Assembly: GCF_047250385.1 (NCBI RefSeq)
Contig: NZ_JBLBVM010000053.1
Location: 1-64,000, forward strand
Length of the DNA: 64,000 nt
Reading direction: 5' to 3'
From: Glaciecola sp047250385
GTDB taxonomy: Bacteria > Pseudomonadota > Gammaproteobacteria > Enterobacterales > Alteromonadaceae
The position numbers and the translations under genes were made by a program. Of the stretch, positions 43,270-52,755 are shown one piece after another. The notes under the pieces are model-generated. The model had not been told where the DNA came from. It was given only the letters and a program-made list of their open reading frames with translations, and did no database searches. Numbering within the stretch: the stretch's first letter is position 1; the number at the start of each line of letters is the position of its first letter.

Positions 43270-44748
43270 CTACAATAGACTTTTTCGTTGGTTCGACGGG
43301 GGAATCGAGAGAGACTCTCGATATTTCGCAATGGTTCGCCGTGCAACTTGAATACCTTGATCGGCCAACAACTGCGCAATCTTGCTATCACTAAGTGGTT
43401 TACTCGCTACTTCTGCAGCTACAAGCTTTTTGATTAATGCTCGAATGGCTGTCGATGAACACTCTCCGCCTGATTCGGTTGAAACATGACTAGAGAAGAA
43501 GTACTTAAGCTCAAAAATCCCTCTAGGTGTATGCATATATTTCTGAGTGGTCACTCGAGAAATAGTTGATTCGTGCATGTCCACCATTTCAGCAACATCA
43601 TTCAAGACCATTGGACGCATCATTTCAGGCCCATGCTCAAAAAATCCCATTTGTTGCTGAACAATACAATGAGATACTTTTAGTAAAGTTTCATTGCGGC
43701 TTTCTAAGCTTTTAATAAACCATTTTGCTTCTTGTAGATGTGACTTTATATATTGAGAATCGTTCGAATTTTTTGTGCTTTTACTAAGCGCTTCGTATTC
43801 TTTATTGACAATTAAGGGCGGTAAAGAGTCGTCGTTTAACTCCACAGTCCAACGGCCATTTTTTTTCACAACCGTTACATCAGGAATGACGTATTCAGAA
43901 TCTTTAACGGGGATCGCGCTGCCTGGGCGAGGGTTGAGAGTTTGCAACAAACGCATTGCTTCACGCAGTTGATCTTCTTTCAAACGCGTTTTACGCATTA
44001 ATGTTCGATAATCTTTGCTGCTCAGAAGATCACAGTGCTCTGTAAGTAACAATCTTGCTTCAGCTAACCACGGTGTGTTCGAATCGAATTGCGCCAATTG
44101 CACCATTAAACATTCTTGCGGGCTGCGAGAACCAGCGCCAATTGGATCAAACATTTGAATACGCTTTAATACACATTCAACTTCGTCCAGTTCGATCTCT
44201 TCGTTTTGTAAACTATCTAATATTTCTTCGCAGCTAACAGTTAAGTAACCAGATTCATCAATAGAGTCGATAATAGCTATTGCGATCGAACGATCAATTT
44301 CTGAGAAGGGGGTTAATTCCATTTGCCAAATAAGATGGTCTTGAATGTTCTCAGTCGTTTCGCCCTGAAACACATAATCATCGTCAGCGGGACCATTAGA
44401 TATGTTCGCTGGTGCAGAAGATGAGCTCATGTAGTCTTCCCATGAGCTATCTATGGGTAAGTCGTCGGGTATTTGATTGTTTTCGAGAGCATCGTGGCTA
44501 TCAACATTATCTGAATTATCAGCGCTCAAATTATTCGTATCAAGATCACCTTGAGTATCTGAGTCATTATTAGAGTTTTCACCGTTGCGATCTGATTCAT
44601 CTATTTCTAATAAAGGATTAGAATCAAGCGCTTCTTGAATTTCTTGTTGTAAATCAAGAGTAGATAGTTGTAGTAATTTAATCGCCTGCTGAAGTTGCGG
44701 CGTCATTGTTAGTTGTTGACTAAACTTTAACTGCAATGAAGGTTTCAT
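43270..44748 (-). CDS. rpoN: RNA polymerase sigma-54 factor
   Basis: Directs polymerase to -24/-12 promoters with the help of enhancer-binding ATPases. The 492-residue protein opens with region I (QLKFSQQLTMTPQLQQAIKL), rich in glutamine and leucine, followed by an acidic region II (about 50-110) rich in aspartate and asparagine, a core-binding domain, the helix-turn-helix, and the RpoN box ARRTIAKYRE near the end. Length is standard. It precedes hpf-ptsN-rapZ-npr, as in most gammaproteobacteria. Confidence 0.97.
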   Translation of the reverse strand: MKPSLQLKFSQQLTMTPQLQQAIKLLQLSTLDLQQEIQEALDSNPLLEIDESDRNGENSNNDSDTQGDLDTNNLSADNSDNVDSHDALENNQIPDDLPIDSSWEDYMSSSSAPANISNGPADDDYVFQGETTENIQDHLIWQMELTPFSEIDRSIAIAIIDSIDESGYLTVSCEEILDSLQNEEIELDEVECVLKRIQMFDPIGAGSRSPQECLMVQLAQFDSNTPWLAEARLLLTEHCDLLSSKDYRTLMRKTRLKEDQLREAMRLLQTLNPRPGSAIPVKDSEYVIPDVTVVKKNGRWTVELNDDSLPPLIVNKEYEALSKSTKNSNDSQYIKSHLQEAKWFIKSLESRNETLLKVSHCIVQQQMGFFEHGPEMMRPMVLNDVAEMVDMHESTISRVTTQKYMHTPRGIFELKYFFSSHVSTESGGECSSTAIRALIKKLVAAEVASKPLSDSKIAQLLADQGIQVARRTIAKYRESLSIPPSNQRKSLL

Positions 44749-44805
44749 CGATTTCCTTCAGTGCTTTTTAGAGGTAAATTTTCCCTATTACTAAACATGA
44801 TACAC

Positions 44806-45531
44806 CTATAGTACAAATTGGTCGCCGAGATATACGTCTCTTACTTTTTGGTTACTGAGTACCTCATCAGCAGTTCCTGATGCAATCAGTTCACCGTGAC
44901 TCACAATATAAGCTTTTTCACACACATCTAAAGTTTCTCTTACATTATGGTCTGTAATCAATACACCTATGTTTCGTTCTTTTAATTGCTGAATTATCTT
45001 CTTTATATCATTAACAGAAATTGGGTCAACACCGGCGAAGGGTTCATCGAGCAAAATAAATTTTGGATTGGCTGCCAAAGCCCTCGCAATTTCAACACGG
45101 CGGCGCTCTCCACCGGATAAACTCATCCCTAAATTATTTCTAATATGGTTGACATTAAACTCATCCATTAAATCGTCAGCTTGTTGTTCACGTTGATCTT
45201 TTGTGAGCTCTTTGCGAGTTTGTAGAATAGCCATTAAGTTTTCATAAACTGTTAATTTACGAAAAATAGATGCCTCTTGAGGTAAATACCCGATGCCGTG
45301 ACGAGCGCGCTCATGCATGGGCTGTATCGACATATCGAGTTGGTCGATACAAATCTCGCCTTTATCGAGTGGCACTAAACCCACGATCATATAAAACGTG
45401 GTTGTTTTACCGGCACCGTTAGGACCTAATAGACCAACGATCTGACCTCTAGAAACTTCTAAGCTTACGTCTCTTACAACTTGTCTTGATTTGTATGATT
45501 TAGCTAAGTTTTTGGCAACCAGTGCACTCAC
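44806..45531 (-). CDS. lptB: LPS export ABC transporter ATPase LptB
   Basis: Cytosolic ATPase that powers LptFG. The 241-residue protein has Walker A GPNGAGKTT near 38-46, the signature LSGGERRRVEIARAL near 138-152, Walker B FILLDEPFAGVDP, and the H-loop ITDHNVRET. Its start overlaps the lptA stop by four bases. Gene order lptC-lptA-lptB-rpoN is conserved. The permeases are encoded at 3.2-5.4 kb. Confidence 0.96.
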   Translation of the reverse strand: MSALVAKNLAKSYKSRQVVRDVSLEVSRGQIVGLLGPNGAGKTTTFYMIVGLVPLDKGEICIDQLDMSIQPMHERARHGIGYLPQEASIFRKLTVYENLMAILQTRKELTKDQREQQADDLMDEFNVNHIRNNLGMSLSGGERRRVEIARALAANPKFILLDEPFAGVDPISVNDIKKIIQQLKERNIGVLITDHNVRETLDVCEKAYIVSHGELIASGTADEVLSNQKVRDVYLGDQFVL

Positions 45532-46088
45532 TTATCGGTTTCCTTTTTATTCTTTTCAAGCGCTTCTTTCGTTTTCTTCAAGGTAGCACCATCAAACACC
45601 GTCACAACTTGTTGTTGGCTGTCGGTATTCTTTTGTGCTTGCCATTGTTCTTTCTCAATATCATAAATGATTGAATCTGTTTTTATGCTGAAGGCATTTT
45701 GATAAAGCTCGGCGTTGCCTTTCAGTGATATGATCTTATTCGCTTTTTCATATCTAATGTGGTTTGCTCTAGCCACAACCATAGTGCCGTCGGATAGTTG
45801 TTGTGTGTAGCTTGCCGGATTGCCAAAAGCCTCAAACACTTCTTTATCTTTACCAAGTGCTGCGGATACTTTCAACTTCTCCGCCTTAATTTCTAAGGTG
45901 CCTTGCGTAATTTTGACATTGCCTTCATGTACCGCTACCTTTTCTTTTCCGTCTCCATAACTGGTGTCGGATGAGAGCATAGTCGGTTTCTCAAAATCAT
46001 CTTTTTTGACAATCTCTTGTGCGTTTATTGTAGTCGCACTAGTCACTATTAGCAGACTAGCGAGAAGGTAAGTATTCAGTTTGAACAT
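45528..46088 (-). CDS. lptA: LPS transport periplasmic protein LptA
   Basis: Periplasmic beta-jellyroll protein that oligomerises to form the LPS bridge across the periplasm. The 186-residue product has a signal peptide (cut near NAQ-E at about 24), DTSYGDGKEKVAVHEGNVKI at the start of the OstA domain, the repeated TQGTLEIKAEKL pattern and a lysine-rich tail. It overlaps lptC by 32 bases and lptB by four, so translation is coupled throughout. Confidence 0.92.
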   Translation of the reverse strand: MFKLNTYLLASLLIVTSATTINAQEIVKKDDFEKPTMLSSDTSYGDGKEKVAVHEGNVKITQGTLEIKAEKLKVSAALGKDKEVFEAFGNPASYTQQLSDGTMVVARANHIRYEKANKIISLKGNAELYQNAFSIKTDSIIYDIEKEQWQAQKNTDSQQQVVTVFDGATLKKTKEALEKNKKETDK

Positions 46089-46620
46089 GGTTCTTTAACT
46101 CATATTTTTGTGTTTCTAAGTTAGCCTCGAAGCCAATGCCATTAATAGTGACATTTGTACCCGAGATAACTAATGGCTGATCCGAAGCAATTAATTTGCT
46201 TAATAAATCTATCTCAATAAATTCAGTAGATATTGTTTGGATATAGTCTTCAACTTGTAAGTTCCGTATTAAAACGCCACTAGCAAGTTCAATGCGATTA
46301 TTGTCGTAAAGGGTGCCCTCATCAGCATTTAGTTGCCAACGGGAACCATCTTTCTGCATGTAAATGGTGTACTCGGGTTGTGTGAAGTTCACAAATCCAA
46401 GCAAATCGTAATGCTCCATTTTTTCCGCGCTGACTTGATGGGTTAAATTGCCATCTTTGTCGTATAACTTACTGCGTAAATTCTTCGCTTCGTAATTAGG
46501 CAGCAATGCAGCATCTTTATCACTAGTGATAACTTGCTTTTCATCTTCCAGCCACGTGGGTAAATAAAGCGCGAAAGCTGCGCTGAAAATGAGAATGATA
46601 CTAATCGCGAGACGATTCAT
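46057..46620 (-). CDS. lptC: LPS export periplasmic protein LptC
   Basis: Membrane-anchored link between LptFG and LptA. The 187-residue protein has a single N-terminal helix (about 4-22) and a periplasmic jellyroll with LYDKDGNLTHQVSAEKMEHY, then WQLNADEGTLYDNNRIEL, typical of LptC. It overlaps kdsC by four bases. The 3' end overlaps the lptA signal-peptide coding region by 32 bases. Confidence 0.9.
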   Translation of the reverse strand: MNRLAISIILIFSAAFALYLPTWLEDEKQVITSDKDAALLPNYEAKNLRSKLYDKDGNLTHQVSAEKMEHYDLLGFVNFTQPEYTIYMQKDGSRWQLNADEGTLYDNNRIELASGVLIRNLQVEDYIQTISTEFIEIDLLSKLIASDQPLVISGTNVTINGIGFEANLETQKYELKNHVQTEYLPSR

Positions 46621-47171
46621 ACACTGGCACCATGTATATCTGTCAATTTACCTTTAGCTTGCAAAATTATATCGCATATTTCTCTCACAGCGCCTCGACC
46701 ACCAGGAAGAGAAGTAACAAATGTGGCTTGTTGTTTCACAAACGGGTGAGCATCCGCAACAGCGATGCCGACACTGCTAGCACTAAACATCCCGATATCC
46801 GGCATGTCATCACCGACACTGGCTATTGTTTCTTTGGAATATCCATGTTGGGCAATTAACTCGTTAATCGCGACAAGTTTGTCCTCTCTATTCTGCATAA
46901 TATGTTCGACGTTTAGAGCCTGCATACGATCTTCGACAATCTGCGATTGACGTCCAGTAATGACAGCTACTTTCACGCCTATTTTCGATAATGCCTTAAT
47001 GCCATAACCATCTTTAGTATTAAAAGCTTTAAGTTCTTCGCCTTGATTACCGAGTAATATCGTGCCGTCAGAGAATACGCCGTCAACATCGCATACTAAC
47101 ACTGTTATGTACTTAAAACGCTCAAATAGTTCTGCGTCAATTGGCTCATACAGAGTCTCTATTTTAGACAT
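46617..47171 (-). CDS. kdsC: 3-deoxy-manno-octulosonate-8-phosphatase
   Basis: Removes phosphate from Kdo-8-phosphate, the third step in making Kdo for LPS. The 184-residue HAD-family protein has the nucleophile aspartates in VCDVDGVFSDG near 27-37, AVITGRQS, and SVGDDMPDIGMF near 137-148; the cap domain is absent, as in tetrameric KdsC. Its ATG shares one base with the kdsD stop. Starts a chain of overlapping genes through lptB. Confidence 0.95.
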   Translation of the reverse strand: MSKIETLYEPIDAELFERFKYITVLVCDVDGVFSDGTILLGNQGEELKAFNTKDGYGIKALSKIGVKVAVITGRQSQIVEDRMQALNVEHIMQNREDKLVAINELIAQHGYSKETIASVGDDMPDIGMFSASSVGIAVADAHPFVKQQATFVTSLPGGRGAVREICDIILQAKGKLTDIHGASV

Positions 47172-48145
47172 TAGACGACTCCTGCTTTTAGTAAAGTATG
47201 CATTTTAATTGCACCGACGGGTTTTTGTTCTTCATCAACGATGAACATTGCACTTATTTTGTATTTTTGCATCAGATTCAAGGCGTCTACGGCTAACTTT
47301 CCTTGGATCATAGTAACACTTTTAGGTGTCATCACATCTTCGACTGATGCCTTATGGATGTCTATTCTTTTATCTAGCGCTCTACGCAAGTCGCCATCGG
47401 TAAAAACGCCAAGTAAATTACCGACCTTATCGACAACGCCAGTCATACCTAGCCCTTTTTCAGATATCTCTAATAATGCTTGCATGACAGTTGCTGAACT
47501 TGGCACTAATGGGAGTTCATGATCCACCGCCATTATTTCATCAACGGTCAGTAATAACTTTCTGCCCAATGAACCGCCAGGATGAGAAAGTGCGAAATCA
47601 TCTGCTGTAAAGCCCTTTGCTTCAAGCAGGGCAACAGCAAGAGCATCTCCAAGCACGAGTGTCGCTGTTGTGCTGGTGGTTGGGGCAAGACCGAGTGAGC
47701 AAGCTTCTTTTTCAACGCTTATGTTTAACGCGACATCGGAAAATTTCGCTAGAGTACTTTGAGCGTTGTTACTTATGGAAATAACCGGTACACCAAGTCT
47801 TTTCACAACCGGCAATAGCCCGGTGAGCTCATGTGTTTCACCAGAATTCGAAATTCCAATCAGCACATCACCTTTTGTTAGCATGCCTAAGTCACCATGA
47901 TTGGCCTCCCCAGGATGCATGAAAAACGCAGGAGTACCTGTACTTGCAAGAGTTGCTGCTATTTTATTTCCGATATGGCCAGATTTACCCATACCACAAA
48001 CGACAACTTTACCGGTGCAATTCATCATTAATTCACAAGCACGATTGAAACTATCATCCAAGCTTTCTTGAAGCTTTTGTAGCGCTTCAATCTCATTTTG
48101 AAAGACGTTTTTTGCCGTGCCTAAAAAGCTAATGCGTTTTACCAT
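47171..48145 (-). CDS. kdsD: Arabinose-5-phosphate isomerase
   Basis: Converts ribulose-5-phosphate to arabinose-5-phosphate, the first committed step to Kdo. The 324-residue protein has an N-terminal SIS domain with VCGMGKSGHIGNKIAATLAS near 46-65 and the catalytic histidines (HPGEANHGDLG, FALSHPGG), followed by two CBS domains (about 200-320). The frame extends to a TTG at 48190, but the ATG at 48145 has the ribosome site AAAGGTGA and gives the family's usual length. kdsC follows immediately. Confidence 0.94.
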   Translation of the reverse strand: MVKRISFLGTAKNVFQNEIEALQKLQESLDDSFNRACELMMNCTGKVVVCGMGKSGHIGNKIAATLASTGTPAFFMHPGEANHGDLGMLTKGDVLIGISNSGETHELTGLLPVVKRLGVPVISISNNAQSTLAKFSDVALNISVEKEACSLGLAPTTSTTATLVLGDALAVALLEAKGFTADDFALSHPGGSLGRKLLLTVDEIMAVDHELPLVPSSATVMQALLEISEKGLGMTGVVDKVGNLLGVFTDGDLRRALDKRIDIHKASVEDVMTPKSVTMIQGKLAVDALNLMQKYKISAMFIVDEEQKPVGAIKMHTLLKAGVV

Positions 48146-48237
48146 GTTAAAAGTCGTCACCTTTGTTAATTGAGTTTCTTGTAATATCAAGAGTAGACTA
48201 TCTTATCTGAATAGCCCCTGAACTTATTGTTCAATTA

Positions 48238-49194
48238 CTATTTAAATAACCAGTATTGATACGTTAAAAACGCAAGCACCAAAATACCGCCTTCATATCT
48301 ATTTATTTGTCTCGTTCCACGCAAGTTGAAGCAAAAGATAAACAGTAGGATAGTAAGTCCAAGCATTACATATGAATCACGAGTTGAAGCATTAGCATCG
48401 AGTAAGCCAGGAATAATGAGTCCAGGCATAGCTAAAACTGCCAAGATGTTAAATATGTTTGAGCCAATGATATTCCCTAAAGCGAGATCATCTTCACCTT
48501 TGCGAACTCCGGCAATGCTAGCTGCTAATTCAGGTAGGCTTGTGCCAAGTGCAATAATGGTCAATCCAATGACAAGGTCACTGACACCAAAGAATCTTGC
48601 TATGTAAACGGCGCTTTCAACTAAGAAATGGGCACTTAGGGGCAGCATAACAAGGCCGACAATCACCCACAAAATTGCATTCTTAGTTGGTACGTTATTG
48701 GGTATTTCGTCTGCTGTTTCGGCAATGAGAGGATCGTTCTTATCTACTCTAAAAGATAACCATGCCATAACAGCAAGTACCAGAACAAAAAGTGTGATCA
48801 ACGTGACACCTTCAATTTGACTGAGTACATTATCAGAAAGGAAGTACACGGCAATAAGCGTGACGATAAGTAATACAGGCAATTCGCGTTTTAGCGTTGT
48901 TGAGGAGACTAATAAAGGTTTGAAAAGCGCGGTAAGACCTAGCACCAATGCAATATTTGTAATGTTTGATCCAATGGCATTTCCAACTGCCGTATCCGGA
49001 TTTCCATTAAATGATGCTGTTGCTGAAACAACAATTTCTGGCGCACTTGAGCCCATGGCAACAATGGTTAATCCTATCATCATAGGGGAGACACCAAAAT
49101 TTTTGGCTAGTGCAGAAGCACCATAAACAAATTTGTCCGCACTCCAACTCAGTACGCCTAAACCTATTAAAAATATAATGATTTGTGTAATCAC
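48238..49194 (-). CDS. yrbG: Calcium/sodium antiporter family protein (YrbG-like)
   Basis: A 318-residue inner-membrane exchanger of the CaCA family with ten hydrophobic helices in two inverted repeats. The alpha repeats are visible: MGSSAPEIVVSA with GNAIGSNITNIALVLG (about 47-87), and LGTSLPELAASIAG with GNIIGSNIFNILAVL (about 215-255), which carry the ion-binding acids. The ion specificity is inferred from the family. It lies upstream of kdsD, and diverges from mlaF, exactly as yrbG does in E. coli. Confidence 0.92.
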   Translation of the reverse strand: MITQIIIFLIGLGVLSWSADKFVYGASALAKNFGVSPMMIGLTIVAMGSSAPEIVVSATASFNGNPDTAVGNAIGSNITNIALVLGLTALFKPLLVSSTTLKRELPVLLIVTLIAVYFLSDNVLSQIEGVTLITLFVLVLAVMAWLSFRVDKNDPLIAETADEIPNNVPTKNAILWVIVGLVMLPLSAHFLVESAVYIARFFGVSDLVIGLTIIALGTSLPELAASIAGVRKGEDDLALGNIIGSNIFNILAVLAMPGLIIPGLLDANASTRDSYVMLGLTILLFIFCFNLRGTRQINRYEGGILVLAFLTYQYWLFK

Positions 49195-49638
49195 GTAGTA
49201 TTAAATCTCTTCTGAATCGTTTCGTTATTGTCGCAAAAAGCTAAGCGCTTTGACACTAAAAAAGTATGAAATGTTAGTCAAAACCACTTTTTTATTGAAT
49301 TCAGCCACTAGTCAATTCTTAATTTATAATTTTTGTTACAGATTTATGCCTTTTTAGTGCTTGAAAAAGCTCAATGAATAACAACATACCTGCTAATATA
49401 CGTTATAATACGCAAGAAAGTGCGCTTGTTTTGTTTGAGTCTGTATAGAAAGTACAGAAAAAACAAAATTAAATCTCATTTATTCGGGTCTTGTTCAGCT
49501 TACAGTCATTAAAAGTTGGTAATGTAGTGAACTTTTATTGGCGCTGAACCGTCTTTATTACTCGGGGCACTTTCAGAAAATTTTTCAGGGAAGCGTTGTT
49601 AACGCGAATACCCATTTTATAGGAATGTAAAAAACCAA
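49195..49638. promoter_or_regulatory. 444-base divergent region between yrbG and the mla operon
   Basis: An AT-rich spacer. A perfect TATAAT lies at 49404-49409 on the plus strand about 230 bases before mlaF, without a convincing -35. Several T-rich tracts follow. The long leader before mlaF could carry regulation, but I see no known riboswitch shape and no further gene. Confidence 0.4.
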
Positions 49639-50454
49639 ATGTCAGACATTTTAGTTGATATCAACAAAATGCACTTCGCTCGAGGTGGACGTGTCATTTA
49701 TGACAGTATTTCGATGCAGGTGAAAAAAGGCGGTATCACTGCAGTCATGGGACCAAGTGGCATTGGCAAAACGACTCTGTTGAAGCTGATCGGCGGGCAG
49801 CTATACCCAGATGCTGGCGAAGTACTATTTCAAGGTGAGAATATTCATCAGATGACTCGAAAGCGGCTTTACGATGTTCGTCGTAAAATGAGTATGTTGT
49901 TTCAAAGTGGTGCATTGTTTACCAATATTTCAGTGTTCGACAATGTGGCATTTCCTATCAGAGAACATACTAGTTTGTCAGAAGAGATCATTGAAACAAT
50001 CGTTTTGTTGAAACTAGAAGCTGTCGGCCTGCGTGGTGCGGCAAACTTAATGCCAAGCGAACTATCTGGTGGTATGGCAAGACGAGCGGCTCTTGCTAGA
50101 GCAATTGCGCTAGATCCTGATTTAATCATGTACGACGAGCCTTTTGCCGGGCAAGATCCTATTTCTATGGGAGTGTTAGTTAAACTGATTAAAGAGCTAA
50201 ACGCAGCTTTAGGACTTACCAGTATCGTTGTAACGCATGATGTAACAGAAGTACTCACCATTGCGGATTATGCCTATATACTTGCGGACAAAAAGATTAT
50301 CGGTGAAGGCACGCCAGATGAAATTAGAAACTCCACGTCAGAGCGCGTGCAACAGTTTTTGAAAGGTAATGCCGATGGACCTGTTCCATTTCACTTTCCG
50401 GCGCCTACTATGCAAGAAACTTTTATGCAAAAAAGTACTGCGGGGTCTAAATAG
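49639..50454 (+). CDS. mlaF: Phospholipid ABC transporter ATP-binding protein MlaF
   Basis: ATPase of the MlaFEDB complex, which moves phospholipids between the inner and outer membranes to keep the outer leaflet asymmetric. The 271-residue protein shows Walker A GPSGIGKTT near 38-46, the signature ELSGGMARRAALARAI near 138-153, and Walker B LIMYDEPFAGQDP. The C-terminal extension is typical of MlaF. mlaE overlaps by one base. Confidence 0.95.
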   Translation: MSDILVDINKMHFARGGRVIYDSISMQVKKGGITAVMGPSGIGKTTLLKLIGGQLYPDAGEVLFQGENIHQMTRKRLYDVRRKMSMLFQSGALFTNISVFDNVAFPIREHTSLSEEIIETIVLLKLEAVGLRGAANLMPSELSGGMARRAALARAIALDPDLIMYDEPFAGQDPISMGVLVKLIKELNAALGLTSIVVTHDVTEVLTIADYAYILADKKIIGEGTPDEIRNSTSERVQQFLKGNADGPVPFHFPAPTMQETFMQKSTAGSK

Positions 50455-51230
50455 TGAATTGGCTTATTAATTTAGGGGCTGGAACGCTTGCTAAGCTCAG
50501 CGCAGTAGGCAACGCTTCATTGATGTTGTGGGGGAGCCTGTTTGCTGTCCCAAGACTTAAGAATATCCCATTGATCATCCATCAAATTTATATCGTGGGT
50601 GTGCAGAGTCTGCTGATCATTGTCGTTTCCGGTTTGTTCATTGGAATGGTAATGGCCCTTCAGGGTTATACGATACTTGTGAACTATGGAGCGGAAGGAA
50701 GCTTAGGACCAATGGTTGCCTTGTCTTTATTACGTGAGCTTGGTCCAGTCGTTACTGCGTTGCTGTTTGCAGGAAGAGCAGGGTCCGCTCTAACAGCCGA
50801 AATTGGCTTGATGAAGGCGACCGAGCAACTAAGTAGTTTGGAAATGATGGCAGTTGACCCGCTAAGACGTGTGATATCACCGCGCTTTTGGGCTGGTGTC
50901 ATTTCAATGCCGATGCTGGCCGTTATATTTAGCGCTGTTGGCATACTAGGCGGGCATTTAGTAGGCGTTGACTGGTTGGGTGTCGATTCTGGCAGCTACT
51001 GGTCAATTATGCAGGCAACTGTTGAGTGGGATAAAGATGTCATCAATGGTGTTATTAAAAGTATTGTATTCGCGTTAATTGTGGTTTGGATAGCACTTTA
51101 CAAAGGATACGATGCATTACCAACATCAGAAGGTATTAGTAAGGCAACAACTGAAACCGTTGTGTTTTCATCGTTGGCAATTTTAGGTGTGGATTTCGTG
51201 CTAACAGCATTGATGTTTGGAATTAATTAG
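50454..51230 (+). CDS. mlaE: Phospholipid ABC transporter permease MlaE
   Basis: Integral membrane permease of the Mla complex. The 258-residue protein has five to six hydrophobic helices and the MlaE-family central motif ELGPVVTALLFAGRAGSALTAE near 99-120 and the downstream EQLSSLEMMAVDPL. It starts with GTG at 50454, sharing one base with the mlaF stop TAG. mlaD follows after eight bases. Confidence 0.94.
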   Translation: MNWLINLGAGTLAKLSAVGNASLMLWGSLFAVPRLKNIPLIIHQIYIVGVQSLLIIVVSGLFIGMVMALQGYTILVNYGAEGSLGPMVALSLLRELGPVVTALLFAGRAGSALTAEIGLMKATEQLSSLEMMAVDPLRRVISPRFWAGVISMPMLAVIFSAVGILGGHLVGVDWLGVDSGSYWSIMQATVEWDKDVINGVIKSIVFALIVVWIALYKGYDALPTSEGISKATTETVVFSSLAILGVDFVLTALMFGIN

Positions 51231-51238
51231 GAAAAAAG

Positions 51239-51727
51239 ATGACAAGCAAAAAAACAGAATTAATGGTCGGTATATTTGTTGCGTTGGCAATTGCAGCAAC
51301 CCTACTACTGGCTTTGCAAGTTGCCAATCAAGGCATGAGTGGCAGTGGCGATGTTTATAAGGTGAGTGCTAAATTCGACAATATCGGTGGATTAAAAGCA
51401 AGATCATCCGTAAAAGTAGGTGGTGTCGTCATTGGAAGAGTATCTCGTATTTATTTAGATGAACAAGAGTTAATTCCTGTTGTCGAAATGGAAATATCGG
51501 AGAATTATGCAAAAACTTTCCCTGAAACCAGTTCAGTGTCAATACTAACTGCGGGCTTGTTGGGGGAACAATATATTGGCTTAACGCCAGGCTTTGTATT
51601 CCCAGGTGAAGATCCTATTTATTTAGGTGATAAAGAGGGTGAAACTAAGTATATCGTTGATACTAAATCAGCGTTAGTTTTAGAAGACCTTATTGGTCAG
51701 TTCTTATTTGGTAAAGGCTCGGAATAA
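51239..51727 (+). CDS. mlaD: Phospholipid transport substrate-binding protein MlaD
   Basis: A 162-residue MCE-domain protein anchored by one N-terminal helix (about 8-26) that forms the periplasmic hexameric ring. The MCE domain (about 38-117) reads VSAKFDNIGGLKARSSVKVGG, with GLLGEQYIGLTPG near its end. The C-terminal helix region is short, as in MlaD. The ribosome site GGAAAAAAG precedes the ATG. Confidence 0.94.
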   Translation: MTSKKTELMVGIFVALAIAATLLLALQVANQGMSGSGDVYKVSAKFDNIGGLKARSSVKVGGVVIGRVSRIYLDEQELIPVVEMEISENYAKTFPETSSVSILTAGLLGEQYIGLTPGFVFPGEDPIYLGDKEGETKYIVDTKSALVLEDLIGQFLFGKGSE

Positions 51728-51732
51728 TAGCC

Positions 51733-52425
51733 ATGACAGTATTAGTGAAGGGGAATAATTTGAAGAAGCATTTTGAGAACGTGCGTAGTTGGTTTTTATC
51801 AATAATGACAGCAGTAGTTTTGATGGTACCTGCAGCAACTTTTGCGGCTGAGGAACAGGATGATCCTTATGTAATGATCAACAAGGTTGCGTCCTTAACA
51901 TTTGAAAGAATGAAAAAAGAGAAAGACTTAATTAGGGAAAACCCAGAACTGTTACGTGTTGTTATGGAAGAAGAGCTTTTGCCTTATATAGACTACCGCT
52001 TTTCAGCATTTAAGGTATTAGGAAAGTATGCGAACAAAGTTCCAAGAGAAAAGTTGTTGGAGTTTGTTTCTGTGTTTAGAGAGTATCTAATCACAAGTTA
52101 TGCTGTTGCTTTAGGTTATTACGATGACCAGCTTGTTGAATTTGCCCCTGCTATGGAGTTTGATGGTCGTTCTGATGTCACTGTTCGTGCTGTCATTAAG
52201 GATGGAGATCGTCCTGACATCAAAGTTGCGTTTAAAGTGCGCAAAGACCGCCAGTCAGATCAATGGCAAGTTTACGATATGGTTGCTGAAGGCATTAGTC
52301 TATTGACGAACAAGCGTACTGAATTTGAATCCATTTTACGTCAAGATGGCATCGATAAAGTGATTGAGCTTATGAGAAAAAGTATCTCTGAGCCAATCAA
52401 GCTTAATGAAAAATTGGATAACTAA
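51733..52425 (+). CDS. mlaC: Phospholipid-binding periplasmic protein MlaC
   Basis: Periplasmic shuttle that carries a phospholipid between MlaA at the outer membrane and MlaFEDB. The 230-residue frame has a signal peptide ending about VPAATFA, then PYVMINKVASLTFERMKKEK and the central EEELLPYIDYRFSAFKVLG, typical of MlaC. Two starts are possible: the ATG at 51733, which I report, and a TTG at 51760 behind the strong ribosome site AAGGGG, which would give a shorter, more usual signal peptide. Confidence 0.9.
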   Translation: MTVLVKGNNLKKHFENVRSWFLSIMTAVVLMVPAATFAAEEQDDPYVMINKVASLTFERMKKEKDLIRENPELLRVVMEEELLPYIDYRFSAFKVLGKYANKVPREKLLEFVSVFREYLITSYAVALGYYDDQLVEFAPAMEFDGRSDVTVRAVIKDGDRPDIKVAFKVRKDRQSDQWQVYDMVAEGISLLTNKRTEFESILRQDGIDKVIELMRKSISEPIKLNEKLDN

Positions 52426-52438
52426 GGTTTCAAGATAA

Positions 52439-52747
52439 ATGCAAGCTGAGCTCAACAAACAAGACAACGCACTCACGTTAAAGGTGAACGGCGACCTCGA
52501 TCTTTTATCATTGAAAAAAGATTATTGGACTTCAATTGATAGTAGTGAGAAAGAGGAAGTTCAGGCTGCTGGTAGTTTGATAGTGTGCCTTGATAATGTT
52601 GAAAGAGCAGACAGTGCAGGCTTAGCTTGGCTAATTAATCTCAAACGTGATTTAAATCAACACAATGTTAGTGTTAGTATTCACAATTCACCTAAAAAAT
52701 TAATAGAGTTAGCTAAGCTAAGTAACGCTGACAGCTTTCTGGAATAG
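52439..52747 (+). CDS. mlaB: MlaB-type STAS domain protein
   Basis: Small cytosolic STAS protein that stabilises MlaF. The 102-residue product has an opening beta pair and LDNVERADSAGLAWLINLKRD, which carries the conserved serine/threonine near the helix start (the equivalent of the E. coli functional Thr is Ser59 by position in DSAG). It sits in the mla operon 13 bases after mlaC. Confidence 0.88.
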   Translation: MQAELNKQDNALTLKVNGDLDLLSLKKDYWTSIDSSEKEEVQAAGSLIVCLDNVERADSAGLAWLINLKRDLNQHNVSVSIHNSPKKLIELAKLSNADSFLE

Positions 52748-52755
52748 AGAAAAGA

